55,177 nucleotides of DNA from an uncultured Dialister sp. (GTDB taxonomy: Bacteria; Bacillota; Negativicutes; Veillonellales; Dialisteraceae): assembly GCA_934193095.1 (NCBI GenBank), contig CAKPUX010000006.1, positions 1 to 55,177 of the forward strand, written 5' to 3'. This document shows, piece after piece, positions 41,559 to 49,105 of this stretch. The position numbers and the translations under genes were made by a program. The notes beneath the pieces are model-generated. The model searched no databases and was not told where the DNA came from. It saw only the letters and a program-made list of their open reading frames with translations. Each line of letters begins with the position of its first letter. Positions within the stretch are counted from its first letter, which is position 1.

Positions 41559-42844
41559 ATGAAATCCTCCTATACCCATATGTAAGCTATCATATTGGAT
41601 TCTCTATATATGCAAAATTTTTAACGATGCGGTTTCCTTACTCTCTTATTTTACCTTATTTTATCCAGGTTTACCTTATTTCGCCGAAATTTATCATAGT
41701 ATCGTATGCGCGTTTCACCGATTTCCCCTCTAAGTACAGGTACGGGCAATTTGTTCCCAGATTCTTCGACTCATGCCCCATGTGGTTTTCATACGGCTAG
41801 AACCCTATCCGGCTCGCTATGCTCGCCACCTTCCCCATGCGGGGAAGGCTTTTCGATTTTTCCCCGAGCCGTCATCCTGAGCGGTCGATAACAGTCTATG
41901 TGAAATAATCTTCGCCAGAAAAGATGAGGAGTGAGTCGAAGGATCTCCTCGCAAAGCCGCTACTCTTGATGGAGACACCGAAAATATTTTCGCCTGATTT
42001 ATTTTTACATGCAGCTGCTGTATCCGGCTATCTGGAAGGCGGATTTGACTATTTTCCTCCATCAGCGCATGGATTATACCCCAAAAGATAGAAAAACGGG
42101 GTCTCAAAAAGTCAAACGAGACTTTGCGAAAAAAGTGCGCTATTGTATCATATTTCCGGAGAAAAAACAAGGCCGAACAATTATACAAAACGCTAGATGG
42201 TGGGGGGGTGACAATTTATCAATCAAAAGGTTGTATTTTGAAAGCACTTTGCGACTTGCAATTTTTAGAGCATAGTTGTAGAATAAAGTCATGAGCTGAG
42301 GATGCATCTGTTTGCAAATCCAAGCCGGGCGGCGACTCCGATTTCGGAATTCTAATGCGCAAGGAATCATACGGAGAGCCGACTGATGGTGAGGATAGAT
42401 CTGCAGAAGGATCCAAGGCCATCGGGCAGGCCAAGATGATGTGGACCTTTCTTTCGAAGCCTGCTCAAGGCCCAATCCATGTCAACCCCATAACCCCGGA
42501 GAAATCCAATTTGACCGCACACTTCCCTGCTGCATGGGAGGGCGTGCCCCGACGATAGCCAAGACGTTCGTACTTCGGTACACTTGACGCCGCCGGCACC
42601 GATTCCGAGCATCCCCTACATTTCAGTAAAGGCGGGCGGTCTTTCCGGGTGTTTTTTTGTGCGACTTCTTCCTATATATAGCGTTTCTCCGCGGTGCGCT
42701 ATACCATTTCTTATCAGAGGAGGCATCTCTCACTCGAGACGTCGATCGCAGAGGGCCATCCTATTCTTTCCGAAACATTTCATGAATATTCCTCTCTTTG
42801 GCTGGCACTGCCTGCCATGGACTTACACGATAAGGAGACCTACT
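41559..42844. other. Long gene-poor region
   Basis: No supported gene in about 1.3 kb. It holds TTTTACCTTATTT repeated near 41657-41690 and a piece of the CTTCCCC repeat class (about 41795-41850). A TCATCCTGAGCGG..AAGGATCTCC interspersed element lies near 41870-41960. There is a G7 run at 42203-42209 and a GTAC-TTCG-GTAC tetraloop hairpin at 42569-42580. An open frame of 67 codons at 42355-42558 has no ribosome binding site and no recognisable product. Confidence 0.6.
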
Positions 42845-43063
42845 ATGGCGACCAATACAAAAATGCTTGAACTGACTTTCAACGTCGAAGGCGGACGTTC
42901 TATGATCCTTTCCATCCCTTCTCCGAAGGAGGATCTCACTTTGGCTACGGTGAAGGAGAAGGCGGCTCTCATCATCCCGGTGCTGGAGTCTTCCTCCGGC
43001 GCTCCCGTCACTTCGCTGAAGAGCGCGAAGATCGTAGAAACCAGCGCTACCGTGCTGGAATAG
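42845..43063 (+). CDS. DUF2922 family protein
   Basis: A 72-residue protein of unknown function. The pattern KMLELTFNVEGGRSMILSIPSPKEDLT followed by a C-terminal LKSAKIVETSATVLE matches DUF2922, small Firmicute proteins with an alternating beta pattern (long run named only by its ends here: KMLELTFN ... SPKEDLT). ATAAGGAGACC precedes the ATG. DUF2922 genes commonly neighbour DUF1659 genes, as found at 43308. Confidence 0.8.
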   Translation: MATNTKMLELTFNVEGGRSMILSIPSPKEDLTLATVKEKAALIIPVLESSSGAPVTSLKSAKIVETSATVLE

Positions 43064-43295
43064 GGATTCGGAGTGACTTGTATACCGCCTTCGGGCATCG
43101 CCCCGTTTCGTCATCCTGAGCGGCGAGAAACGTCATTTGAGATAATGAATTCCAGAACATCTGCGACCTCGTCATCGATCTCGGTGAAACCGTCACCTTC
43201 ATTCCCCATTCATCATTCGAGCAGAGCTTTCATTCATGGGCAAGGGGCAGCACGCCCCTTGCGCTATCTCTGCACCCATTTTTATTTCTTATAAG
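43064..43295 (+). repeat. Intergenic repeat family, copy with an inserted element
   Basis: GTGACTTGTATACCGCCTTCG and GGCATCGCCCC at the left and ATTCCCCATTCATCATTC, AGCTTTCATTCATGGGC and GGGGCAGCACGCCCC at the right match the 20529 copy. Between them lies a TCATCCTGAGCGGCGAGAAA segment of the other repeat class, as though one repeat had inserted into another. Confidence 0.65.
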
Positions 43296-43307
43296 GAGAA
43301 TACTACT

Positions 43308-43529
43308 ATGGCTATTCAAAATAAACTTGTCGATATCAAGCTGCAGATCCGCGTGGAAGATGCTTCTACGGGAGAAACAAAGGTGAAGAATCTGAACTTC
43401 ACACGCATCAAGTGCGCGGCCACGAATGATGAGCTGTATGCGGCGGCGAATGCGATCGCCGCGCTGCAGTCGCGTCCGCTGTCGGGCATCCGCACGGTGG
43501 CGACCGGCGATCTGGCTGACGCCGGCTAG
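43308..43529 (+). CDS. DUF1659 family protein
   Basis: A 73-residue protein of unknown function. The sequence NKLVDIKLQIRVEDASTGETK with a following NLNFTRIKCAATNDELYAAA fits DUF1659. ATAAGGAGAATACTACT gives a good ribosome binding site. It lies downstream of the DUF2922 gene, separated only by a repeat, and is closed by a strong terminator. Confidence 0.8.
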   Translation: MAIQNKLVDIKLQIRVEDASTGETKVKNLNFTRIKCAATNDELYAAANAIAALQSRPLSGIRTVATGDLADAG

Positions 43530-43540
43530 CTAGCCGTACC

Positions 43541-43580
43541 AAAAACCGTCCTGCAAATGATTTTGCAGGACGGTTTTTTT
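43541..43580 (+). terminator. Intrinsic terminator after the DUF1659 gene
   Basis: AAAAACCGTCCTGCAAA and TTTTGCAGGACGGTTTTTTT. Confidence 0.95.
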
Positions 43581-43594
43581 GCCTTCATCTCCAT

Positions 43595-44165
43595 ATCGTC
43601 ATTTCGAGCGAAGCCCTCGATCTTTCTTGCACATCGGCGTTCTTACCGGATGGCTCTACTATCAAGCAAGACTGTTTTACCACTTGAGTGTCACACTATG
43701 CTGTTCCCCGTATCGTCATTTCGAGCGAAGTCGAGAAATCCTCCTTGCACATCGGCTTTATTACCGGATGGCTCAACTGGTTTGCATGTTTCCTACGCTA
43801 TCTCACACTCACCATTTTCCCTCCTGCCATGAAGATCCCTCGGCTTCGCTCGGGATGACACCGTGGGAAGAGCGCTGTCTATCATCCGTGGGAGCCAACC
43901 CCTTGCCCTTCGGGCATCCCCCTTCCAAAGGAAGGGGGTACGACTCTCACCCTCCTTCCTCTGGAAGGAGGGGCGGAGGTTGGCCTCCCGCATGTTTGAC
44001 TATCCTTATCCCCGTATCGTCATGAGGGGCGTAGCGAGAAATCTTTCTTGCACATCGGCTTTCTTGCCGGATGGCTCTACTGGTTTGCCTGTTTCCTACG
44101 CTATCTCACACTCACCATTTTCCCTTCTGCTATGAAGATCCCTCGACTTCGCTCGGGATGACGGC
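43595..44165. repeat. Three-copy interspersed repeat cluster
   Basis: Two nearly full copies of about 150 bases lie at 43705-43859 and 44018-44162, and a partial copy at 43598-43660. Shared order: CGTCATTTCGAGCGAAG, CTTGCACATCGGC, ACCGGATGGCTC, CCTACGCTATCTCACACTC, CTTCGCTCGGGATGAC. Between copies two and three is a CTTCC/GGAAG palindrome block (43915-43980). No gene was found in this stretch. Confidence 0.8.
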
Positions 44166-44174
44166 TCGGGGACA

Positions 44175-44930
44175 TCACCCCATCCCCTCTTTTTCTCCGC
44201 TGAAATTCAGATAGGTGTCGAGGAGCATGGTATAGATGTCGCTTGGGCTTTTGTCTTTCCATTCCTGAAAGGTGTCCCGATGATAGATGAGCCAGGGAAA
44301 GGAGACGAGGGTGGTTTCCGAATGGGCGAAGACGTTTTCGAGGGTCTTGTGATAGGCTTTTTCAGAAATGGCGGCACCGGCTGCATTTTCGTAGGATACG
44401 TGCGGACGGCCGGCGTCATCGTAGAAGGTATGGGTCGTGGCGATGGTTTTCGAATGGATCGTCCCGTCCTGCAGGGAAATGGCGAGGTTCGTGGTGCCAT
44501 ATTCTGCGCCGTCTCGGTATTCGTCGGTGAAGGAGTACCACTGGATGCCATCGATGCCGTTCACGCTCATCGGCACGTAGTTCGTCATCATGACGTCGGC
44601 TTCGGGGCGCTCATCGGGCCATGATTTCCTGCATGGGATGAGCGCGTCTTTCGCTTCATTCACTTCGTAAAGCCTTATGTATGTATGAAGCCCTGTGCCG
44701 CCGGACTCAGCGACGAGGATTTCGAGGCGGCCATTACCGTCCAGGTCGCTGCACATATAGCCGACGGTGTCCATGCCGGGCTCTGCCAGTTCCCAGACGT
44801 CGCGGCTGTCTGCGATGAGGCGGATCTGCTCTTCTGCGTCCGCTGCCATCATGGCGGCTTCTGATGGATGCGCGCATGGTAGGGCAGCGAGGGCGAGCAG
44901 GATAAGAAATGGGCAGGTATGTTTCCACAT
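44175..44930 (-). CDS. Secreted protein with a DxDGNG calcium-like loop
   Basis: A 251-residue exported protein: signal peptide (MWKHTCPFLILLALAALPC) and then, after about 60 residues, CSDLDGNGRLEILVAESGG, the D-x-D-x-N-G calcium-loop pattern of FG-GAP or EF-hand-like domains. The rest has mixed strands and ends SGEKEGMG. It is downstream of the ydj-like cluster on the same strand but separated by a repeat; whether it belongs to that transcript is unknown. Confidence 0.6.
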   Translation of the reverse strand: MWKHTCPFLILLALAALPCAHPSEAAMMAADAEEQIRLIADSRDVWELAEPGMDTVGYMCSDLDGNGRLEILVAESGGTGLHTYIRLYEVNEAKDALIPCRKSWPDERPEADVMMTNYVPMSVNGIDGIQWYSFTDEYRDGAEYGTTNLAISLQDGTIHSKTIATTHTFYDDAGRPHVSYENAAGAAISEKAYHKTLENVFAHSETTLVSFPWLIYHRDTFQEWKDKSPSDIYTMLLDTYLNFSGEKEGMG

Positions 44931-44954
44931 GGGGATTCTCTCCTTTCTTTTATC

Positions 44955-45116
44955 AACAGGAAATGGTGACTAGTGACTGGTGACTTAAATGCCACTTTCG
45001 GGCATCGCCCTATTTATTCTTCGCGGCGCTTTCCAGTTTTGATGCGCCGCACCACCCCTTTTGAACCTTCAGAACCTGTTGAACCTATTGAACCCATCAA
45101 CCTGAACCCCGAACCC
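44955..45116 (-). repeat. Intergenic repeat family, copy next to the ydjH-like stop
   Basis: Plus-strand order GGTGACTAGTGACTGGTGAC, GCCACTTTCGGGCATCGCC, ATTCTTCGCGGCG, then AACCTGTTGAACC and CCTGAACCCCGAACCCC. Its orientation is opposite to the transcription of the flanking minus-strand genes, unlike most copies. Confidence 0.7.
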
Positions 45117-45893
45117 CTAAAAGTGTCTTCCTCCCCCGCCGTGGCTGCCATCGGCGGCGGAGCCTCCGCCGTCTCTGTCCCGGTCTTTTTCTTTCGGAGT
45201 GCGGGTGATATTCATGAAGAGGAAGGTATCATTCTGATCCGTCAAGTGGAAGCTCTTTTTCACGAGGTAGGCGTCGGCTGCTGTCTGGCGGCGGACGTTG
45301 CTCATGGAGGCGATGAGGCTGTAGCGGACGACGAAGCCGAAGATGAGTGCCATGATGAGCGCAAGACCGAAGGCCATATAGAAGTCGATGTCTGCGTCCG
45401 GATCGTAGGGCGTTCCTTCTGTCTGATAGTAGGCGAGCATCTCGTCCACGCGGGCGGCATAGGCGAGGAAGGCCTCGGCATACTGGTCGTCTTTCAGCTG
45501 CTGGTGGAAACCGTCGAAGAGGTAGTCTATACCGGCTTCGTCGGTGATTTTGGTGCGCATGGCGTTATTCGTGGAAATATAGGCGTCGCGGGTATCCATC
45601 GCAAGGACTAAGACCATGTTTCCGTTTTCACCATCGGTATAGGCTTTGTCCAAGACCTGATTGGCATATTTCCCGGTTTCCTTTCCTCCGGTGGACTTCA
45701 CGGTGACGATGGCCACGCGGACTTGGTACTTCTCTTCGACGGCTTCGAGGGCGTCTTTGATGTCTTTCTTTTCTTCTTTCGTGAGGAGCTTCGCGTCGTC
45801 TACGAGGGAAGGTGTCTTCGCGAGGGCATCGATGCCGGAGAGCAGGGAGAAGATCGCCAGAAGTGCGAGCAGGATGCTGCAGAGTTTTTTCAT
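45117..45893 (-). CDS. TPM-domain membrane protein, YdjH-like
   Basis: A 258-residue exported membrane protein. Signal peptide (MKKLCSILLALLAIFSLLSG), then a TPM domain with VDDAKLLTKEEKKDIKDAL and VRVAIVTVKSTGG near 50-70, a membrane helix (AFGLALIMALIFGFVVRY), and a Gly/His-rich end GSAADGSHGGGGRHF typical of this group. In Bacillus subtilis, YdjH works with YdjG and YdjI, which bind the PspA relative YdjF at stressed membranes. Gene order here is ydjI-ydjG-ydjH on the minus strand. Confidence 0.8.
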   Translation of the reverse strand: MKKLCSILLALLAIFSLLSGIDALAKTPSLVDDAKLLTKEEKKDIKDALEAVEEKYQVRVAIVTVKSTGGKETGKYANQVLDKAYTDGENGNMVLVLAMDTRDAYISTNNAMRTKITDEAGIDYLFDGFHQQLKDDQYAEAFLAYAARVDEMLAYYQTEGTPYDPDADIDFYMAFGLALIMALIFGFVVRYSLIASMSNVRRQTAADAYLVKKSFHLTDQNDTFLFMNITRTPKEKDRDRDGGGSAADGSHGGGGRHF

Positions 45894-45905
45894 GGGGCTC
45901 CCTCC

Positions 45906-47006
45906 TTACATGAAGAACCGCAAAAGAAAGTAGAAAATCGGGAGAAGCACGAGGGTGGTGATGCCCATGTAGAGGAAGGATTTCGCATTGTCGTAGGGCA
46001 GGCTGCCTACTATCTTTCCTGTCTGTCCATTCATCATGAAGGTGTAGGGCACGCCCTGGTAGCGGGTGGTGAGGATCCAGACGGGTACCATCGCATACGA
46101 GACGTGATTTCCTTCTTTCTGTACCACGTGGTCTTCGGCATGGGCGCGGGTGTAGCCGGTGACGGTGCTTTCGAGAACGCCGACGGCGCTTTCCTCGATG
46201 CGCGCGGAGGCGCGTGGCTCGGAGGTCTTCGCATCGACGTCGTACTTATCTGCGAGGCAGCCTGTGAAATAGGCGCTCGAGAAGGGGACGAGGTCTGCGT
46301 AGTGGAAGGGCTCGATGCTTTCCATATAGGTATCATCCATCTTCGTGCTGCCGTCGACGGGGATTTTCTCGAAACGCATCGTCCCGCTGCGGTCGCACTG
46401 GTAGACGCTGGTCTCCGTGATGGTCTCGTCGGGGGTATCGATGATATGGTCGCTTTCCGCACGGAAGGTGGCACTCGCACTGACATCGGCGTCGAAGAGC
46501 CAGAATGGCACGTACATCGGCTGGATGGCTTCTACGCGGTTGTTCTTCGTAAAAGCGGACGGAAGCAGGTACTTCCCTTTGTAGAAATCTTTCAACGCCT
46601 GGACAGCTTCTTCTTTCGTCTTTTTGAAGGGGATGATGGAGTCGGGCTTCAGCATGCCGTCAAATCGGGCGGGGATCATGGTGGGATTGCCGCAGTAGCA
46701 GCACTCTGTCGCCATGGTATTCTCATCGCAGACGATCTCGGCGCCGCAGGAGGAGCAGGTGAAGACTTTCATCATGGAGGCTTCTTCTGCGCTCCATGCG
46801 CTGCCGGCTGCTTTCGTATCCCATGTCTCTTCTTTCACTTTTCTCGCCTCGATCGCCTGTTCCTGTTTCTTGGCGAAGAGGTCTTCGATCGTTTGGGTTT
46901 CAAACTCCGTGTCGCAGTACGGACATACGACTTTCTGTGCGCCCGGCGCAAAGTCTAAAGGTCCGCCGCAGTTCGGACAAGTATAGCTGACTGTCGTATC
47001 GGCCAT
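45906..47006 (-). CDS. Zinc-ribbon membrane protein, YdjG-like
   Basis: A 366-residue protein starting at ATG 47006 (AGAGGTG upstream). Two zinc ribbons open it: CPNCGG / CPYC and CSSCGAEIVC / CCYCGNP. A large beta-rich body follows with MYVPFWLFDADVSASATFR and SYAMVPVWILTTRYQGVPY, and two C-terminal membrane helices (LYMGITTLVLLPIFYFLLRF). This is the layout of YdjG-type proteins, part of the YdjF-G-H-I membrane-stress system. Twelve bases separate its stop from the ydjH-like ATG. Confidence 0.8.
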   Translation of the reverse strand: MADTTVSYTCPNCGGPLDFAPGAQKVVCPYCDTEFETQTIEDLFAKKQEQAIEARKVKEETWDTKAAGSAWSAEEASMMKVFTCSSCGAEIVCDENTMATECCYCGNPTMIPARFDGMLKPDSIIPFKKTKEEAVQALKDFYKGKYLLPSAFTKNNRVEAIQPMYVPFWLFDADVSASATFRAESDHIIDTPDETITETSVYQCDRSGTMRFEKIPVDGSTKMDDTYMESIEPFHYADLVPFSSAYFTGCLADKYDVDAKTSEPRASARIEESAVGVLESTVTGYTRAHAEDHVVQKEGNHVSYAMVPVWILTTRYQGVPYTFMMNGQTGKIVGSLPYDNAKSFLYMGITTLVLLPIFYFLLRFFM

Positions 47007-47021
47007 AGGATTCACCTCTCT

Positions 47022-47171
47022 TGTTTGTTGGGTTAGCCCGTGGGGGCTGACCTCTGATTGTGGATGAAAGCTCTGCTGGAATGAGGAATGAGGAATGAAG
47101 GTGGCGGCATCGCCGCAAGCATATATGGGGCGATGCCCGAAAGCAGTATTCAAGTCACCAGTCACTAGTCA
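47022..47171 (-). repeat. Intergenic repeat family, copy between ydjI- and ydjG-like genes
   Basis: Minus-strand order matches the 20529 copy: ACTAGTGACTGGTGACTTGA, CTTTCGGGCATCGCCCC, ATATATGCTTGCGGCGATGCC, CATTCCTCATTCCTCATTCC, AGAGCTTTCATCC, and a final GCCCCCACGGGCTAACCC. It begins right at the upstream TAG stop (47172). Confidence 0.8.
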
Positions 47172-48593
47172 CTAGCCTCCCACCTTATCGTGATCATCGA
47201 AAGGATCGCCGCACTCGGGGCAGAATTTCGGCGGATGCGTGGGATCGTCCGGCTGCCAGCCGCACTTATCGCAGCGATAGAGCGGAGCAGCTTCCGGTTT
47301 TTTTTCGCCACAGTTCGTGCAGAATTTTCCCTGATTCAGCGCACCGCAGGAGGGGCAGTGCCAGCCTGCCGACGCCTGAGGCTTGGGCGCTCCGCAATTC
47401 ATGCAGAATTTCCCTGTATTTCCCTTCTGCCCGCAAGCGCAGTCCCAGGTCTTTGCTGCCGGGGGCATTTCTTTCGGCTTGCCGCAGCTCATGCAGAATT
47501 TTCCTGTATTTCCTGTCTGTCCGCAGGAGCATGTCCAGCTCTCGGGCTTTGCCTCTGGCCCGAGTGGCTGGGCGGCCCTCGCCTGCTCCGCCATCTGTCC
47601 ATACATACCGCTTCCGGCGGCTCCGGCCATCTGCATCCCCATGAAGCCCATCGCTGCGCCCATACCGCCTTCATTCTGCGCGGCGAGTTTCATCGCATCC
47701 GAAGTCGCATCGGTCATGACGCCCATCGCGATATTCGGATGCGCCATAGAAAGACCCATCTGGACTTTCTGGAGCTTTTCTTCATCCTCTTCATTCGCCT
47801 TGATGCTGTCCACGCCGAAAGAAACGATCTCGATGCCGCGCAGCTCTCTCCATTTCTTGGAAAGTATCTCATTCAGCGCATCCGCGAGCTCCATGGTATG
47901 TCCCGGCAGCTCTGTGTAGTCGATCTTGAGCCCCGAGAGTCTGGCGAAGGCCGGCTGCAGCGCCGTCCGAAGCTCGGTGCGAAGCATGCTGTCGATGGAG
48001 CTCCGGTCATAGCGGTCCTCCGTATTCCCTGCGACATTCGTATAGAAAAGGAGCGGATCCATGATGTGATAGCTGAATTCCCCGAAGCAGCGGATACGCA
48101 TGGTGAGGACCTGCCCGGTCACATTGTCATAGGATTTGAAGGGGATCTCATTCGGCGTGCCATATTTATTGCCGAGGATTTCCTTCATATTGAAATAGTA
48201 CACGCGCTGGTCTTTCCCCGTGTCCCCGCCATAGGTGAAGCGTTCGCCCATCTTCTTCAGCATCTCTTTCACACCAGTCTTGAGATCACCGGTGAAAATG
48301 GATGGCTCGCTCGATGCGTCATAGATGAATTCGCCAGGCTCATTTGAGAGCTCGACGACTTTCCCCTGCTCCACGATCATCATGCACTGTCCGACATTGA
48401 CGGCGATCTTCGAACCATTGGAAATGATATTGTCTTCCGCGCTCGTATTTGAGCTTCTGCCGAAGGCGCTGATCTTCTTCTGCCCTTTCACCATCAGCGT
48501 GTCCGCATCCAGCGAATCACAGTAAAAAAATTCCTTCCACTGATCGCCGAGCACGCCGCCGGCGGCCCCCAGAGCTGCTTTGATGAGACCCAT
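47172..48593 (-). CDS. SPFH-domain protein with four zinc ribbons, YdjI-like
   Basis: A 473-residue cytoplasmic scaffold. The N-terminal third is an SPFH/virion-core-like domain (KGQKKISAFGRSSNTSAEDN, VGQCMMIVEQGKVVE, FGEFSYHIMDPLLFY, ADALNEILSKKWRELRGI). A Met/Gly-rich hinge follows (GMGAAMGFMGMQMAGAAG), then four CxCG/CxxCG zinc ribbons (CSCGQTG..CMSCG, CACGQKG..CMNCG, CPSCGAL..CTNCG, CDKCGW..CPECG). Bacillus YdjI recruits PspA-like YdjF to the membrane. No pspA-like gene is in this window. The ATG at 48593 has an AGGAGGAAC site. Confidence 0.85.
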   Translation of the reverse strand: MGLIKAALGAAGGVLGDQWKEFFYCDSLDADTLMVKGQKKISAFGRSSNTSAEDNIISNGSKIAVNVGQCMMIVEQGKVVELSNEPGEFIYDASSEPSIFTGDLKTGVKEMLKKMGERFTYGGDTGKDQRVYYFNMKEILGNKYGTPNEIPFKSYDNVTGQVLTMRIRCFGEFSYHIMDPLLFYTNVAGNTEDRYDRSSIDSMLRTELRTALQPAFARLSGLKIDYTELPGHTMELADALNEILSKKWRELRGIEIVSFGVDSIKANEEDEEKLQKVQMGLSMAHPNIAMGVMTDATSDAMKLAAQNEGGMGAAMGFMGMQMAGAAGSGMYGQMAEQARAAQPLGPEAKPESWTCSCGQTGNTGKFCMSCGKPKEMPPAAKTWDCACGQKGNTGKFCMNCGAPKPQASAGWHCPSCGALNQGKFCTNCGEKKPEAAPLYRCDKCGWQPDDPTHPPKFCPECGDPFDDHDKVGG

Positions 48594-48741
48594 ACCTGTT
48601 CCTCCTTTGTAAAATCATCGATGACTTTCCTTCTACCCTTACTATAGCAAAATGTCATGAAAAAAGCACTGTCATTTTAGAAATCGGAAGCAAAAAAAGA
48701 CTCGCAACCTGCGTTCCTATATAGAAAGCAAAAGAAAAAAA

Positions 48742-48772
48742 TCCCGCCTGCCTTTTCAGCAAGCGGGATTTA
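48742..48772 (-). terminator. Terminator of the gatCAB operon
   Basis: On the minus strand AAATCCCGCTTGCTG and AGGCAGGCGGGATTTTTTT form a hairpin with one mismatch, just after the small membrane gene. Confidence 0.8.
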
Positions 48773-48784
48773 GGGAAACAGTGA

Positions 48785-49105
48785 TTAAAATAGATATTTT
48801 TTCAAGAAATACACGATGACGCCGGCGAGGAAAATCACAGCGCCCCATACGACGAAGAACCAGGTAACCGCGAGCACGATCGCGAGGAAGGCGATGATAC
48901 CGGCGATATAGAGAGCCTTTTTCCACCACGGGATGCTCTTCACATCGATGAATTCGATATGAATCCCGCCCTGCGGTGCTTCTTTCCGATATTCTTCCCC
49001 CTGCTCATTCAGGGTGAGTCCATGGTAGTCCTTCACGTCCTCTTCGGACATGCGTCTGGGTTCTTCATGGACTTCTGTGTAGTCTGATTTCTTATCTTCA
49101 CTCAT
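48785..49105 (-). CDS. Small membrane protein linked to gatB
   Basis: A 106-residue protein with a charged N-terminal half (ending IHIEFIDVKSIPWWKKAL) and two adjacent membrane helices (YIAGIIAFLAIVLAVTWF, VWGAVIFLAGVIVYFLKKY). Its ATG overlaps the gatB stop (TTATGAG), so it is translationally coupled to the amidotransferase operon. No family is recognised. Confidence 0.75.
   Translation of the reverse strand: MSEDKKSDYTEVHEEPRRMSEEDVKDYHGLTLNEQGEEYRKEAPQGGIHIEFIDVKSIPWWKKALYIAGIIAFLAIVLAVTWFFVVWGAVIFLAGVIVYFLKKYLF

Noticed and set aside
42355..42558. 67-codon open frame in the long gap
   Set aside because: No ribosome binding site or signal and low-complexity composition; left as part of the gap description.
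45723..46958. 411-codon open frame opposite the ydjG/ydjH-like genes
   Set aside because: It spans the junction of two minus-strand genes with clear domains and starts without a ribosome binding site.
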